Below, piece after piece: positions 25,642-34,217 of a DNA stretch of 64,000 nt. This DNA comes from Mesorhizobium sp. WSM3626. GTDB taxonomy: Bacteria > Pseudomonadota > Alphaproteobacteria > Rhizobiales > Rhizobiaceae. Made by a program: the position numbers and the translations under genes. Location of the stretch: NCBI RefSeq assembly GCF_000513935.1, contig NZ_AZUY01000021.1, positions 342 to 64,341 of the forward strand. Reading direction: 5' to 3'. The notes under the pieces are model-generated. The model was given only the letters and a program-made list of their open reading frames with translations. It was not told the origin of the DNA and ran no database searches. How positions within the stretch are numbered: the stretch's first letter is position 1; each line of letters starts with the position of its first letter.

Positions 25642-27079
25642 GACGCGCTGAGGGCAGTGCTGGGCGCAGTCGTTTTGCCAGCAGAAACAGTAGACCAAGG
25701 AGCAATCCGGCGCCTCCAACCGCCAGCGCCTGTCCCGCCAGAACCAGGACTGTCTGCGCCGTTGACGTGCCGGCCCGCATCTGACGCACGTCGGCCGCCG
25801 TAACGCTCGCATCCGGATTTCCGAATTGCGCGGTCACATAATTTGCAAGTATCGCCACCTGGGCGTCGTCCAACCAGCCGGCGAAGGCCGCCATTGATTT
25901 GCGTTCCGCCACGTCACCAGCCTTGACGCCTTCAAGGATCGTCATCACGACATTGTCAGGCACGGCCGCGCCGGGGGAGGTGTTGTGGGTCAGTGATGGG
26001 GCGGAGCCGTCCGCTGATCCGCCTCCATTTGCTCCATGACACCCCGAACAGAGCGACCGATAGAGATCGCCGCCGGCCGCGGTTCCGCTACCTTGCGCCT
26101 TGCTTCCAGCATTGTCCGCGATCGTGGGCACATTGCCCCATGAAAAACGCGGCTGCCTTTCGTCCCCGGGTCGTGCGGGCACATCCCTGAGATAGGCGAC
26201 CATGGCACGGATGTCGTCGTCCGACAGATGTTGCAGGCTGTTCATGACCGTTTCCGCCATCGGGCCGCTAGCATATGCCTTTCCGGGCACGGCGCCGGTC
26301 TTGAGAAACCGAAACAGCTCTTCATCGCTCCAGCCGCCGACGCCTGCGATCTTGTCACTGGTGATGTTGAAGGCTTGCCAGATGCCGGCGCTGCCGCCGG
26401 CAAGCTTGCGATTGTCATCCATGCCGAATGTCGTATTTCGCGGCGTGTGACAGGCACCGCAGTGACCGAGCACTTCGACAAGATAGGCCCCTCTGTTCCA
26501 TGCGGCGGTTCGGCTCCGATCCGGCATGAAACCGCCGCTGTGCAAGTTCGCGAGCTTCCACAGCGCCAGAGTCCATCGCTGGTTGAACGGAAAAGGCAGG
26601 ATGTTTGCTGGGCGCGGCTGGGAGATCGGCGGCTGCGCCAGCAGATACGACCGGATCGCGAGCACGTCCTCGCGGCTCATCGCTGCGAAGCTGTCATAGG
26701 GCATGGCGGGATAAAGGTCGGCCCCGTCACGCCTGACGCCTTGCTGGACGGCTCGTATGAACTCGTCCGCGGAATAGCGCCCGATCCCCGTATCGAGGTC
26801 CGGTGTGATGTTGGTGGAAAAGACGTCGCCAAACGGCGTTGGGACGCGATAGCCTCCGGCGAATGAGCGGCTGGGATTGGACGTGTGGCAGCCGATGCAG
26901 TCGGCCGCCCGGGTAAGATATTCACCCTTCTGGATTTCGCTCGCCTGCAGGTGCGTGCAAAACGCCAACGATGCCAAAACGGACGCGATCGCATAAGAGA
27001 TGGCGGCCGGGACTGGAGCGCTCACCGCATGCCGAAGCGCACGGCGGCGCACGGCCAATAGCCCGCTTCGTGGCGCCAT
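25613..27079 (-). CDS. Triheme c-type cytochrome, dehydrogenase cytochrome-subunit type
   Basis: A 488-residue protein resembling the cytochrome subunit of membrane alcohol, gluconate or aldehyde dehydrogenases. It has a basic N-terminus and hydrophobic signal/anchor, three haem-binding motifs (CIGCH, CGACH, CSGCH) and a C-terminal membrane helix (~residues 450-475). No dehydrogenase flavoprotein lies beside it; instead it ends the cytochrome oxidase operon, so it probably feeds that oxidase from quinol or another donor. The ATG at 27079 overlaps the previous stop as TGATG, implying translational coupling; a GTG 12 bases earlier is also possible. Confidence 0.85.
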   Translation of the reverse strand: MAPRSGLLAVRRRALRHAVSAPVPAAISYAIASVLASLAFCTHLQASEIQKGEYLTRAADCIGCHTSNPSRSFAGGYRVPTPFGDVFSTNITPDLDTGIGRYSADEFIRAVQQGVRRDGADLYPAMPYDSFAAMSREDVLAIRSYLLAQPPISQPRPANILPFPFNQRWTLALWKLANLHSGGFMPDRSRTAAWNRGAYLVEVLGHCGACHTPRNTTFGMDDNRKLAGGSAGIWQAFNITSDKIAGVGGWSDEELFRFLKTGAVPGKAYASGPMAETVMNSLQHLSDDDIRAMVAYLRDVPARPGDERQPRFSWGNVPTIADNAGSKAQGSGTAAGGDLYRSLCSGCHGANGGGSADGSAPSLTHNTSPGAAVPDNVVMTILEGVKAGDVAERKSMAAFAGWLDDAQVAILANYVTAQFGNPDASVTAADVRQMRAGTSTAQTVLVLAGQALAVGGAGLLLGLLFLLAKRLRPALPSARLMFVHKDRR

Positions 27080-27420
27080 CACAGTTCGCACCCGCTGAAG
27101 GTCAGCCCTGCCAACATTTGTGTCAGCATCACGAGCGTGAACAGCGCTCCAATGCCGACCGAAGTCCTGGCCAGAAACATGCGAGTGCGCGCTTTAAGGG
27201 GCGGGCTCGTGCCATGGCCTCGGTCATGAATCGCGCGCCACGACAGCAGCGCGCCTGCCGTGGCGGCGGCGGCACCTATCAACGAGAACAAGGCAGTGGG
27301 CCAAAAGCTGGCGTGGCATTGCCAGAACGCGGTTGAATAATCGAGCTGCAGCGTTATGGCCCACGCGGCTGGTCCACTGACCAGGCCTGCCCAGGAAACG
27401 CCGGTGCGGATCGCCTGCAT
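27079..27420 (-). CDS. Small membrane protein of the cytochrome oxidase operon
   Basis: A 113-residue protein with three predicted helices (GLVSGPAAWAITLQLDY; WPTALFSLIGAAAATAGALL; TSVGIGALFTLVMLTQMLAG). It begins 1 base after subunit III ends and its stop overlaps the triheme cytochrome start. The order II-I-III-small protein matches the coxMNOP operon described in Bradyrhizobium, where the fourth gene also encodes a small oxidase-related membrane protein (recalled from memory). It may be a subunit-IV-like part of the complex; nothing in the sequence shows a cofactor site. Confidence 0.75.
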   Translation of the reverse strand: MQAIRTGVSWAGLVSGPAAWAITLQLDYSTAFWQCHASFWPTALFSLIGAAAATAGALLSWRAIHDRGHGTSPPLKARTRMFLARTSVGIGALFTLVMLTQMLAGLTFSGCEL

Positions 27421-27421
27421 C

Positions 27422-28024
27422 TCACATCCTCGGGACCCAGTAGATGATAAGATAGAGCACGACCCATGAGACGACCACGAAGTCCCAATAGAAGGCGTTG
27501 TCCGAGACGTCGCTGAAGCGTCGGCCGGCCTTGCCTTTTGGCGTGAACATGAGAACCGCAAGGACGATCGTGTCCCCGACATCGGTAAGAAGATGCGTTG
27601 TGTGCAGTCCGAGCAGGAACCAGACGATCGAGCCGTAGGCGTTCTGATCCCAGGAAATCCGCAGCGCCGGAAATTCCCAAACACGAACGATCAGCGGAAG
27701 AATTCCGGCGATCGACATGATGATCATGCCAAGGCGAACTTTCGCGAGGTCCTGACGGCGCGCCCAAAGTTCGAGCAGATGGTTGGGCACGATGCTCGCC
27801 AGCAGAATAACCAATACTGTCGTGCCTGGCAGCAGATCTGGTGCTGGCGCCCCGATCGGCCAATGCGGGGCCAGCACAGCCAGATAGAAATAGGTACCGA
27901 TCGCCAAGGCGAAACCCGTCGCCTCAAGGGCGATGAAGGCAAGGGTTCCCCACCACATCGGGCTTGCCGCCCCGAAATCATATGTGGGCAGGTGGCTGAC
28001 ATCGGCGACAGGGCGCTGCCTCAT
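27422..28024 (-). CDS. coxO: Cytochrome c oxidase subunit III
   Basis: A 200-residue, five-helix subunit III of haem-copper oxidases. Conserved features are MWWGTLAFIALEATGFA in the first helix, LLGLHTTHLLTD with its two histidines, and AFYWDFVVVSWVVLY near the C-terminus. It lacks the two N-terminal helices of seven-helix subunits, as is usual in caa3/ba3-type enzymes in which subunit I carries extra C-terminal helices. The ATG at 28024 overlaps the subunit I stop by 4 bases. Confidence 0.9.
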   Translation of the reverse strand: MRQRPVADVSHLPTYDFGAASPMWWGTLAFIALEATGFALAIGTYFYLAVLAPHWPIGAPAPDLLPGTTVLVILLASIVPNHLLELWARRQDLAKVRLGMIIMSIAGILPLIVRVWEFPALRISWDQNAYGSIVWFLLGLHTTHLLTDVGDTIVLAVLMFTPKGKAGRRFSDVSDNAFYWDFVVVSWVVLYLIIYWVPRM

Positions 28025-29961
28025 TCCTCGTCCTCCGGTTCGCCTTTCGGCCAGAACCAACAGATGAAGCCAATCGAGACCGGTATAGCGCCCCAGACCA
28101 CCGCCCATGGCGTGAATATCGAGCCGAGAAATGCGCCGCCAACCGCGATGGCCGAGAGCAGCGGCCAAATCGAATTGTCGGCCGATGGCACCCTCAGTTG
28201 CGGCACCGCGTCGGCGACCGTGCCGGCGAGCACCTCGCGGGCATCGACGCGCAGGCCTTCGACGACGAGGAGCATGTCGGGTTCGGCCCAGAGCGGTTCG
28301 CGGTGGTTTACCACCGGCAGCCGCGAAAAATCGTAGGAGGGCGGCGGCGAAGCCGTCGCCCATTCGAGCGTGCTCGCCTGCCAGGGATTGTCTCCGGCGA
28401 TGCGGCCGTTGCGAAGGCTGAGCAGGATGTTCAGGAAGAAGAGCGCAAAACCGGCGAACACCACCAGCGACGAGAGGCTGATGAAGAGGTTCATCTCGCC
28501 CCAGCCGCTCGCCGGCGGATAGGTGTAAACACGGCGCGGCATGCCTTGCAGACCCAGAATGTGCATGGGGAAGAAGGTGAGATTGAAGCCGAGAAAGACC
28601 AGCCAGAAGTTCCAGCGGCCAAGCCTCTCAGACAGCATGCGGCCGGTGATCTTGGGAAACCAGTAATAGACGGCGCCGAGCAGGGGAAAGACGGCCCCGC
28701 CGACCAGCACGTAATGGAAATGGGCAACCACGAAATAGGTGTCGTGCACCTGCAGGTCGAGCGGTACCGAGGCGACCATGACCCCGGTCAGTCCGCCGAT
28801 CACGAAGGTGAAGATGAAGCCAAGCACGAAAAGCATGGGCGTGGCGAAGCTCGGCCGGCCGCCCCAGATCGTCGCAATCCAGCAGAAGATCTGAATGCCG
28901 CTCGGAATGGCGATCATCATCGAGGAAGCGGTGAAGAAGCTCTCGCCGAGCTGAGGCAGACCGGTGGCGAACATGTGGTGCACCCACAGGCCAAAGGAGA
29001 GGAAGCCGATCGCGACCAGCGACAGCACGATCCCGAGATAGCCGAAGACCGGGCGCCGGGCGAAGGTCGGCAGGATCGCGGAGACAAAGCCGGTCGCCGG
29101 AATGAAGATAATGTAGACCTCGGGATGACCGAAGAACCAGAACAGATGCTGCCACAGCAGTGCATCTCCCCCCGCGGCAGGATCGAAAAATTTCGTGCCG
29201 ACCAACCGGTCGAGGATCAGCATCGTGCTCGATACCATCACCGCGGGCATGGCGAACAGTATGACGAAAGCGGTGACGAGGACCGACCAGACATAGAGCG
29301 GGATGCGGTCGAGCGACATGCCCGGCGCGCGTTGTTTGAACACTGTCGCAATGATCTCGACAGCGACCGCGAGTGCGGACACTTCCGTATAAGTCACCAT
29401 CTGCGCCCAGAAATCGGGGCGCTTGCCGATGCCGTATTCAGGTCCGGCGAGTGGAACATAAGAGAACCAGCCGGCGTCGGCGCCAGTTTCGAAGGCAAAG
29501 GCGATCCAGATCATCAGCCCGCCAAAAAGATAGACCCAGTAGCTGAAGGCATTGAGGCGCGGGAAGGCGACATTGCGGGTGCCGATCATCAGCGGCACCA
29601 GGTAGATGGCGAACGCCTCCATCACCGGCACGGCGAACAGAAACATCATCGTTGTGCCATGCATGGTGAACAGCTGGTTGTAGAGATCGGGACCGATGTA
29701 GCCGGCTTCGGGCCGGGCAAGCTGGAACCGCATCGCCAGCGCGGACAGACCTGCAAGGATGAGGAACAGGAAAGCCGTCACGATATAGCGCCGGCCGATC
29801 AGCTTGTGATCGACAGTGACCAGCCAGCCATAAAGGCCTTTCGGCGTTCGCCAGGCATGCGCCAGAAAGGCGCGCAGCCTCGCCTCATCGAGGCCGGTGT
29901 CCCGCACGCCTTTCAGCACCTCCTGTTCATGCTTGGCTGACGTTCCCGCAACGCCGCTCAT
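28021..29961 (-). CDS. coxN: Cytochrome c oxidase subunit I with substituted proton channels
   Basis: The 646-residue catalytic subunit that reduces O2 at the haem a3-CuB site. Metal ligands and active-site residues are intact: H101, H279 with cross-linked Y283, H328-H329, H414 and H416. Two extra C-terminal helices (~600-640) follow the normal core. Aligned to bovine subunit I, the D-channel entry D91 is N130 here (TRNVAFPR), the D-channel Asn80 is I119, and the K-channel K319 is Q357 (IPSGIQIF), while E242 is kept as E281. The normal D and K proton paths should therefore be impaired or rerouted. It overlaps subunit II by 4 bases. Confidence 0.93.
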   Translation of the reverse strand: MSGVAGTSAKHEQEVLKGVRDTGLDEARLRAFLAHAWRTPKGLYGWLVTVDHKLIGRRYIVTAFLFLILAGLSALAMRFQLARPEAGYIGPDLYNQLFTMHGTTMMFLFAVPVMEAFAIYLVPLMIGTRNVAFPRLNAFSYWVYLFGGLMIWIAFAFETGADAGWFSYVPLAGPEYGIGKRPDFWAQMVTYTEVSALAVAVEIIATVFKQRAPGMSLDRIPLYVWSVLVTAFVILFAMPAVMVSSTMLILDRLVGTKFFDPAAGGDALLWQHLFWFFGHPEVYIIFIPATGFVSAILPTFARRPVFGYLGIVLSLVAIGFLSFGLWVHHMFATGLPQLGESFFTASSMMIAIPSGIQIFCWIATIWGGRPSFATPMLFVLGFIFTFVIGGLTGVMVASVPLDLQVHDTYFVVAHFHYVLVGGAVFPLLGAVYYWFPKITGRMLSERLGRWNFWLVFLGFNLTFFPMHILGLQGMPRRVYTYPPASGWGEMNLFISLSSLVVFAGFALFFLNILLSLRNGRIAGDNPWQASTLEWATASPPPSYDFSRLPVVNHREPLWAEPDMLLVVEGLRVDAREVLAGTVADAVPQLRVPSADNSIWPLLSAIAVGGAFLGSIFTPWAVVWGAIPVSIGFICWFWPKGEPEDEE

Positions 29962-31040
29962 TCGAGGCTTCCAAGATAGGTGACGACGGCATTGAGATCG
30001 TCGGCGCTGAGGGCAATGCGCGGCATCTTGGCGCCGGGCTTCATGGACTGCGGATCGGCTATCCAGGCAGCAAGCGCCCCTGGGGTCATGGCCAACGTAT
30101 CAGCAGCCAGTGCGCGTCGGCTTGCGAGATGGGTAAGATCAGGTCCAAGCGTTCCCCCGGCCGGTGTGCCTCTTATCGTGTGGCAGAGTGCGCAGCCGGT
30201 GGAAAGAAAAGCCCGCTGACCGCGGCGTTCTTCGTCGCCGGCCGGTGCGGGCGTCGCGGCCTCTTGCTTGGATCGCCATGCATCGAAAGCTTCGCGGCTT
30301 TCCGCAACGACGGTGATGGCCATATGGGCGTGCTGATAGCCGCAGAACTCGGCGCACTGGCCGCGATAGGTTCCGGGTTTGTCCGCAATAAGCGTGAGCT
30401 CGCTTGGCCGGCCCGGGATGAGATCCCTTTTGCCGGCGAGGCTTGGCACCCAGAAGCTATGAATGACATCGAGCGAATCGAGCTCGACCTTGACCGGGTC
30501 GCCAACGGGAATATGGATCTCGTTTGCCGTGACGATCGCTTGCGACGGTTCATTCCCGAAGTAACGGACCTCCCACCACCATTGATGCCCGGTGACCCGG
30601 ACGGTGAGCGTTTCCGTTCCGCTCAGCGAAGCAATGGATTTGCCCGCGAAAAAGCTCATCGTCGTCAGTATGACGAGCACGAGAACGGTCAAAGCGATGG
30701 CGCTTGCGACAAGGCGCGTAAACCGACGTTCCTGCCGGACATCGATCTCAAGTGGCAAATGCGTTGTCTCGGTCAGACGGCGACGCAGAAGCGCTGCCGC
30801 CAAGACCAGCATGACAAGCAGCCATGTGCCCGTCGCAACCGCGCTGAAGGACCAGATCAGGTCAAGGATCCTTCGGGCATTCGCACCGTGTGGATGAAGC
30901 GCGGACTGCCAGTCGCTGCATCCGGTCAGGACCAGCATTGGCGCTGTGCTGGCCCACTGTTTTGGCCATGTGCAGGTGAGCGGCATCAGCGGTCGTTTCC
31001 GCGTACGAGGGCGGGCCACCGGACTCACGCACCTTGCCAT
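29958..31040 (-). CDS. coxM: Cytochrome c oxidase subunit II fused to cytochrome c (caa3 type)
   Basis: Takes electrons into the oxidase. The 360-residue protein has two membrane helices, a cupredoxin domain with the binuclear CuA ligands (HSFWVPS and CAEFCGYQHAHM), and a C-terminal fused cytochrome c domain with CALCH and a later Met ligand (GAKMPRI). Near the N-terminus LVLTGC is a likely lipobox. The GTG/ATG choice is uncertain: the start at 31040 has GGTGGA 5 bases upstream, and an in-frame ATG at 30986 would give a shorter signal. First gene of the operon II-I-III-small protein-triheme cytochrome. Confidence 0.9.
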   Translation of the reverse strand: MARCVSPVARPRTRKRPLMPLTCTWPKQWASTAPMLVLTGCSDWQSALHPHGANARRILDLIWSFSAVATGTWLLVMLVLAAALLRRRLTETTHLPLEIDVRQERRFTRLVASAIALTVLVLVILTTMSFFAGKSIASLSGTETLTVRVTGHQWWWEVRYFGNEPSQAIVTANEIHIPVGDPVKVELDSLDVIHSFWVPSLAGKRDLIPGRPSELTLIADKPGTYRGQCAEFCGYQHAHMAITVVAESREAFDAWRSKQEAATPAPAGDEERRGQRAFLSTGCALCHTIRGTPAGGTLGPDLTHLASRRALAADTLAMTPGALAAWIADPQSMKPGAKMPRIALSADDLNAVVTYLGSLE

Positions 31041-31196
31041 GAAGGATCCACCATCGTTGCCAAGGCCATAACGCGGTTGGTTGCAAAAGGATGCTTGGCA
31101 ACGCTACCGTCCCTGGAAAGAGCGCGAACTCAGGGAATACTTTGTCGAACCAAGGCGAGGGGCGGCCGTTCTTCAGCATACGGCGGAAGCGCGGCT

Positions 31197-32090
31197 CTAG
31201 ATGATGGGCAGGTGGGAAGCGTGCCGCCGCCCGCTTGTTCCAATCCAGAAAGCGGCCAGGAGCAGTGCGGCTCCGCCATAGATCAGGCCGGCCGGAATCC
31301 ACATCAACAGGCCCGCCAATTGCTGATCCTCGAGTGGGCTGAGGCCCCACAGTTTCGAGCCGATGGCATTTTCCGGGTACCACAGCCTGCGCGAAACGAC
31401 AAACAACGCCCCGAGCAAGCCGGTGTGCAGCGAGGTGAAGAAAAGATGCATGACCGCACCGCCACAGTCTTGTTCGCGGCCAGGGCGGGGCAGCAGCACC
31501 CACCAGAACAGGAGCCCGGTGCCGAGAAAACTCGCATGCTGGGCATAGTGCAGAAAGCCCTGCTGGAGCGCAGCCTCAAACAGCGCTGGAACATGCCATG
31601 TCCATATCGCGATTCCGTGCAGGAAAGTCGCGACCACAGGGCGGCTCATGACAGCCCAGATCACCTGAAATATGTTTGTGTGCCCAGCCGCGCCGAGCGT
31701 CTGGCGCAGCCGCGCGGGCAGCGCCCACATCATTGCCGCCATCGGTCGGGAAGCGACCAGCAGCGGTGCCGCGATGGCCATCAGCAGTTCGTGCTCGACC
31801 ATGTGAGCGGCAAACACATGTTCGCCCAATGCGTGGATCGGGCTTACAAGCGCGACCGCCAGTGCGGCCCAGCCGGCGAAAAACAGCAAGGCCTGCCGCG
31901 ACCGCAAAGGACGTCCGCGTCCGCTCCGACGCCAGAGCCGGCTGGCGCCAGCAATGTACAGCGACACAGCCGCCGCGAGCGGAAATGTAATCGGAAACGC
32001 CAGCGTCCAACCGGCTTGCGGGGCGCCGCTGCCATAGCAGATAGAGGTCGAGAAGAGTGCGTCGAAGCTCATCCTCCGCCTCTGGGGCAT
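31197..32090 (-). CDS. ctaG: Cytochrome c oxidase assembly factor, CtaG/CaaG family
   Basis: A 297-residue, seven-helix membrane protein of the caa3_CtaG family, needed in Bacillus for assembly of the caa3 oxidase, probably for CuB delivery. Conserved histidines typical of the family are in the predicted helices (HMVEHELLM, WTWHVPALFEAAL, HYAQHASF, HTGLLGAL). It lies 156 bases upstream of subunit II on the same strand and so is likely the first gene of the oxidase locus. AGGAG lies 5 bases before the ATG at 32090. Confidence 0.88.
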   Translation of the reverse strand: MPQRRRMSFDALFSTSICYGSGAPQAGWTLAFPITFPLAAAVSLYIAGASRLWRRSGRGRPLRSRQALLFFAGWAALAVALVSPIHALGEHVFAAHMVEHELLMAIAAPLLVASRPMAAMMWALPARLRQTLGAAGHTNIFQVIWAVMSRPVVATFLHGIAIWTWHVPALFEAALQQGFLHYAQHASFLGTGLLFWWVLLPRPGREQDCGGAVMHLFFTSLHTGLLGALFVVSRRLWYPENAIGSKLWGLSPLEDQQLAGLLMWIPAGLIYGGAALLLAAFWIGTSGRRHASHLPII

Positions 32091-32215
32091 TGCTCTCCTG
32101 GCTGCATTTCGCGACTCCAGAGTATTTCCGGCGAAAACAGGTTCGCCTCCGATGCTCTATATGTTTGTTACGCAATTCCGAACGCAAACCGCTTCGCATT
32201 TTCGCGGGAATTGCT

Positions 32216-33970
32216 CTAGGCATCCATCATCGACTTCGCCGGCTCCCGGGCAATATTTTCTTCGATGCGCTCGTGCCCCGGCGTCTGCGGCAAGGCCTGG
32301 CGGAAATTCTTGGCATAGTCGGGCGGCATCCTGGGCGGCATCAACGGCTCATAGGCATCGACCAGCGCTTCGATCACAACCGGACCTTCGGTTGCGAAGG
32401 CCTCGTCGAGAATAGTCTCGATCTGATCGGCCCGCTCGATGCGAAAACCGCTTGCACCCATCGCTTCCGCCGCCTTGGCAAAATCGATCGGCTGCAGTTC
32501 GCAACCGAATTGCGGATTACCCAGAAACATCATCTGCTCCCAGGCGATCTGATTGAGCATGTTGTTCTTGACGACCAGAATCTTCAGCGGAATCTTGTAG
32601 CGCACCGCCGTCGAGAATTCGCCCAGCTGCATGGCGAAACCTCCATCTCCCACGATAGCGGCGACCGGTCGACCGGGAAATGCAATGCCGGCGGCGATGG
32701 CATAGGTAAGGCCGCAAGCCATGGATGCCAGCGATCCGGATACGCCAAACGCCTGGCCGCTTCGAAGATCGACATGGCGGGCGGCAAGCTCCGTGTTCTG
32801 ACCGGAGTCGGTGACCAGCACCGTGTCGTCGGCCAGTCTTTGACCGAACGCCCGAGCAATCGTTTGCGGCTTCAGCGGATGCGCCCGCGCGTCTTCGGAT
32901 TGCCTCATCATCTGGCGCCATCTCCTCATGGTTTCCTGGGAGTGTTGCAGGAATTCACCGGAAGGCTTTTGGGTCAGACGTTGATTGAGCGCGCGCAGTG
33001 TCTCGGCGGCGTCCCCGACAAGGCCGGCCTCGACCGGAAAGCGCAGGCCAATGCGCTGCGCATCGCAGTCGATCTGGACGCCACGGGCCTGCCCGGGCTT
33101 GGGGTAGTATTCGATGTAGGGGAAGGTGGAACCGACGATCAGCACCGCGTCGCAGGTCTCCATCGCTTCTTGTGAAGCCAGGGTTCCGAGGATGCCTATC
33201 CCGCCGGTCGTGTGAGGATGGTCGTCCGGCAGCACCGCCTTGCCCAGCAAGGCCTTTGCGACAGGTGCCTGCAGCAGATGCGCGGCATGTTCGAGTTCCG
33301 CGGCCGCGCCGACGGCGCCGCGTCCGGCCAGGATCGTCACTCGCGAGGCGCGGTTCAGAATGGCGGCTGCTTCGTCAAGCTCGGCGTCCAGCGGCATGGT
33401 GTGGCCGGCGAACATTTGCTGCGGCGTGTGCGCCGGGCGGTTGCGTTTGCTGCGCTTTGAGGGATCGCCCTCTTGCTCCTGCACGTCACTGGCAATCGAA
33501 AGATGGGCGACGCCCTTACGCGCCAGCGCGGTTCGGCAGGCGAGGCTGGCAACGTTTTCCATATGCGCGGCATCGGAGACATGGGCATTGTAGACGGAGA
33601 CATCGTCGAACACGCGCGTCAGATCGACATCCTGCTGCGTGAACGTCTCGATCAGATCGTGGAACTGCATGCCCGTGATCGCAAGCACCGGAGCCTGGTC
33701 GAGCTTGGCGTCATAAAGGCCGGTCAGAAGATGCGTTCCGCCGGGACCGGACGTTGCCAGGCAGACGCCTAGCTTTCCTGTCCATTTGGCATAGGCGCAC
33801 GCCATGAAGGCAGCCGACTCTTCGTGCCGGACCTGCACGAAGGCTATCTTGTCCCGCCGGGTGCGCAACGCTTCCATGACGCCGTTTATGCCGTCTCCCG
33901 GCAAGCCGAACACCACGTCCACGTCCCACGCGATGAGTGTGTCGACGAGAATTTCTGCTGCATTTGCCAT
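32216..33970 (-). CDS. Thiamine-diphosphate enzyme, pyruvate oxidase / acetolactate synthase-like
   Basis: A 584-residue ThDP-dependent decarboxylase-fold protein. Visible are the N-terminal pyrimidine-binding domain with the catalytic Glu (RHEESAAFMA), the central domain, and the ThDP motif GDGGFAMQLGEF...KNN. It most resembles PoxB-like pyruvate dehydrogenases (quinone) of rhizobia, though the membrane-binding C-terminus of E. coli PoxB is not obvious, so the substrate is unproven. The ATG at 33970 is fixed by an EcfG promoter whose predicted start falls ~20 bases upstream, which rules out the longer frame. Confidence 0.82.
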   Translation of the reverse strand: MANAAEILVDTLIAWDVDVVFGLPGDGINGVMEALRTRRDKIAFVQVRHEESAAFMACAYAKWTGKLGVCLATSGPGGTHLLTGLYDAKLDQAPVLAITGMQFHDLIETFTQQDVDLTRVFDDVSVYNAHVSDAAHMENVASLACRTALARKGVAHLSIASDVQEQEGDPSKRSKRNRPAHTPQQMFAGHTMPLDAELDEAAAILNRASRVTILAGRGAVGAAAELEHAAHLLQAPVAKALLGKAVLPDDHPHTTGGIGILGTLASQEAMETCDAVLIVGSTFPYIEYYPKPGQARGVQIDCDAQRIGLRFPVEAGLVGDAAETLRALNQRLTQKPSGEFLQHSQETMRRWRQMMRQSEDARAHPLKPQTIARAFGQRLADDTVLVTDSGQNTELAARHVDLRSGQAFGVSGSLASMACGLTYAIAAGIAFPGRPVAAIVGDGGFAMQLGEFSTAVRYKIPLKILVVKNNMLNQIAWEQMMFLGNPQFGCELQPIDFAKAAEAMGASGFRIERADQIETILDEAFATEGPVVIEALVDAYEPLMPPRMPPDYAKNFRQALPQTPGHERIEENIAREPAKSMMDA

Positions 33971-33997
33971 GTCAGGATCGCTCCGGTGATAGGGCCG

Positions 33998-34022
33998 AAC
34001 CGGTGAAGCACGGGTTGGTTCC
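33998..34022 (-). promoter_or_regulatory. EcfG-type promoter (GGAAC-N16-GGTT)
   Basis: Both boxes with 16-base spacing on the minus strand, ~28 bases upstream of the ThDP enzyme start codon. Confidence 0.7.
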
Positions 34023-34092
34023 TTCATCACAAGAAATCGTGACATGTCGGAAAGCGGCGGCCGGGCGGCTGTCGGGACCCCAACGTACTCCA

Positions 34093-34117
34093 GGAACAAA
34101 AAGCCTGACCAGTGGTT
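34093..34117 (+). promoter_or_regulatory. EcfG-type promoter (GGAAC-N16-GGTT)
   Basis: Plus-strand match ~100 bases upstream of the second NRAMP-like gene. With the site at 33998-34022 it makes a divergent pair of stress promoters in one intergenic region. Confidence 0.6.
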
Positions 34118-34217
34118 CGAGCCGCGTCTTGGCGCAGCTTCAAATCCCGCTTTGTCGGCACCTGGTTGGAATGTTTGTCATGACGTTTTGCATGCCCTCG
34201 GTAAAGATGCGCTTCCA

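Noticed and set aside
27422..28363. 313-codon version of oxidase subunit III
   Set aside because: The first 113 codons are antisense-like, Arg-rich shadow of subunit I; the homologous start is the ATG at 28024.
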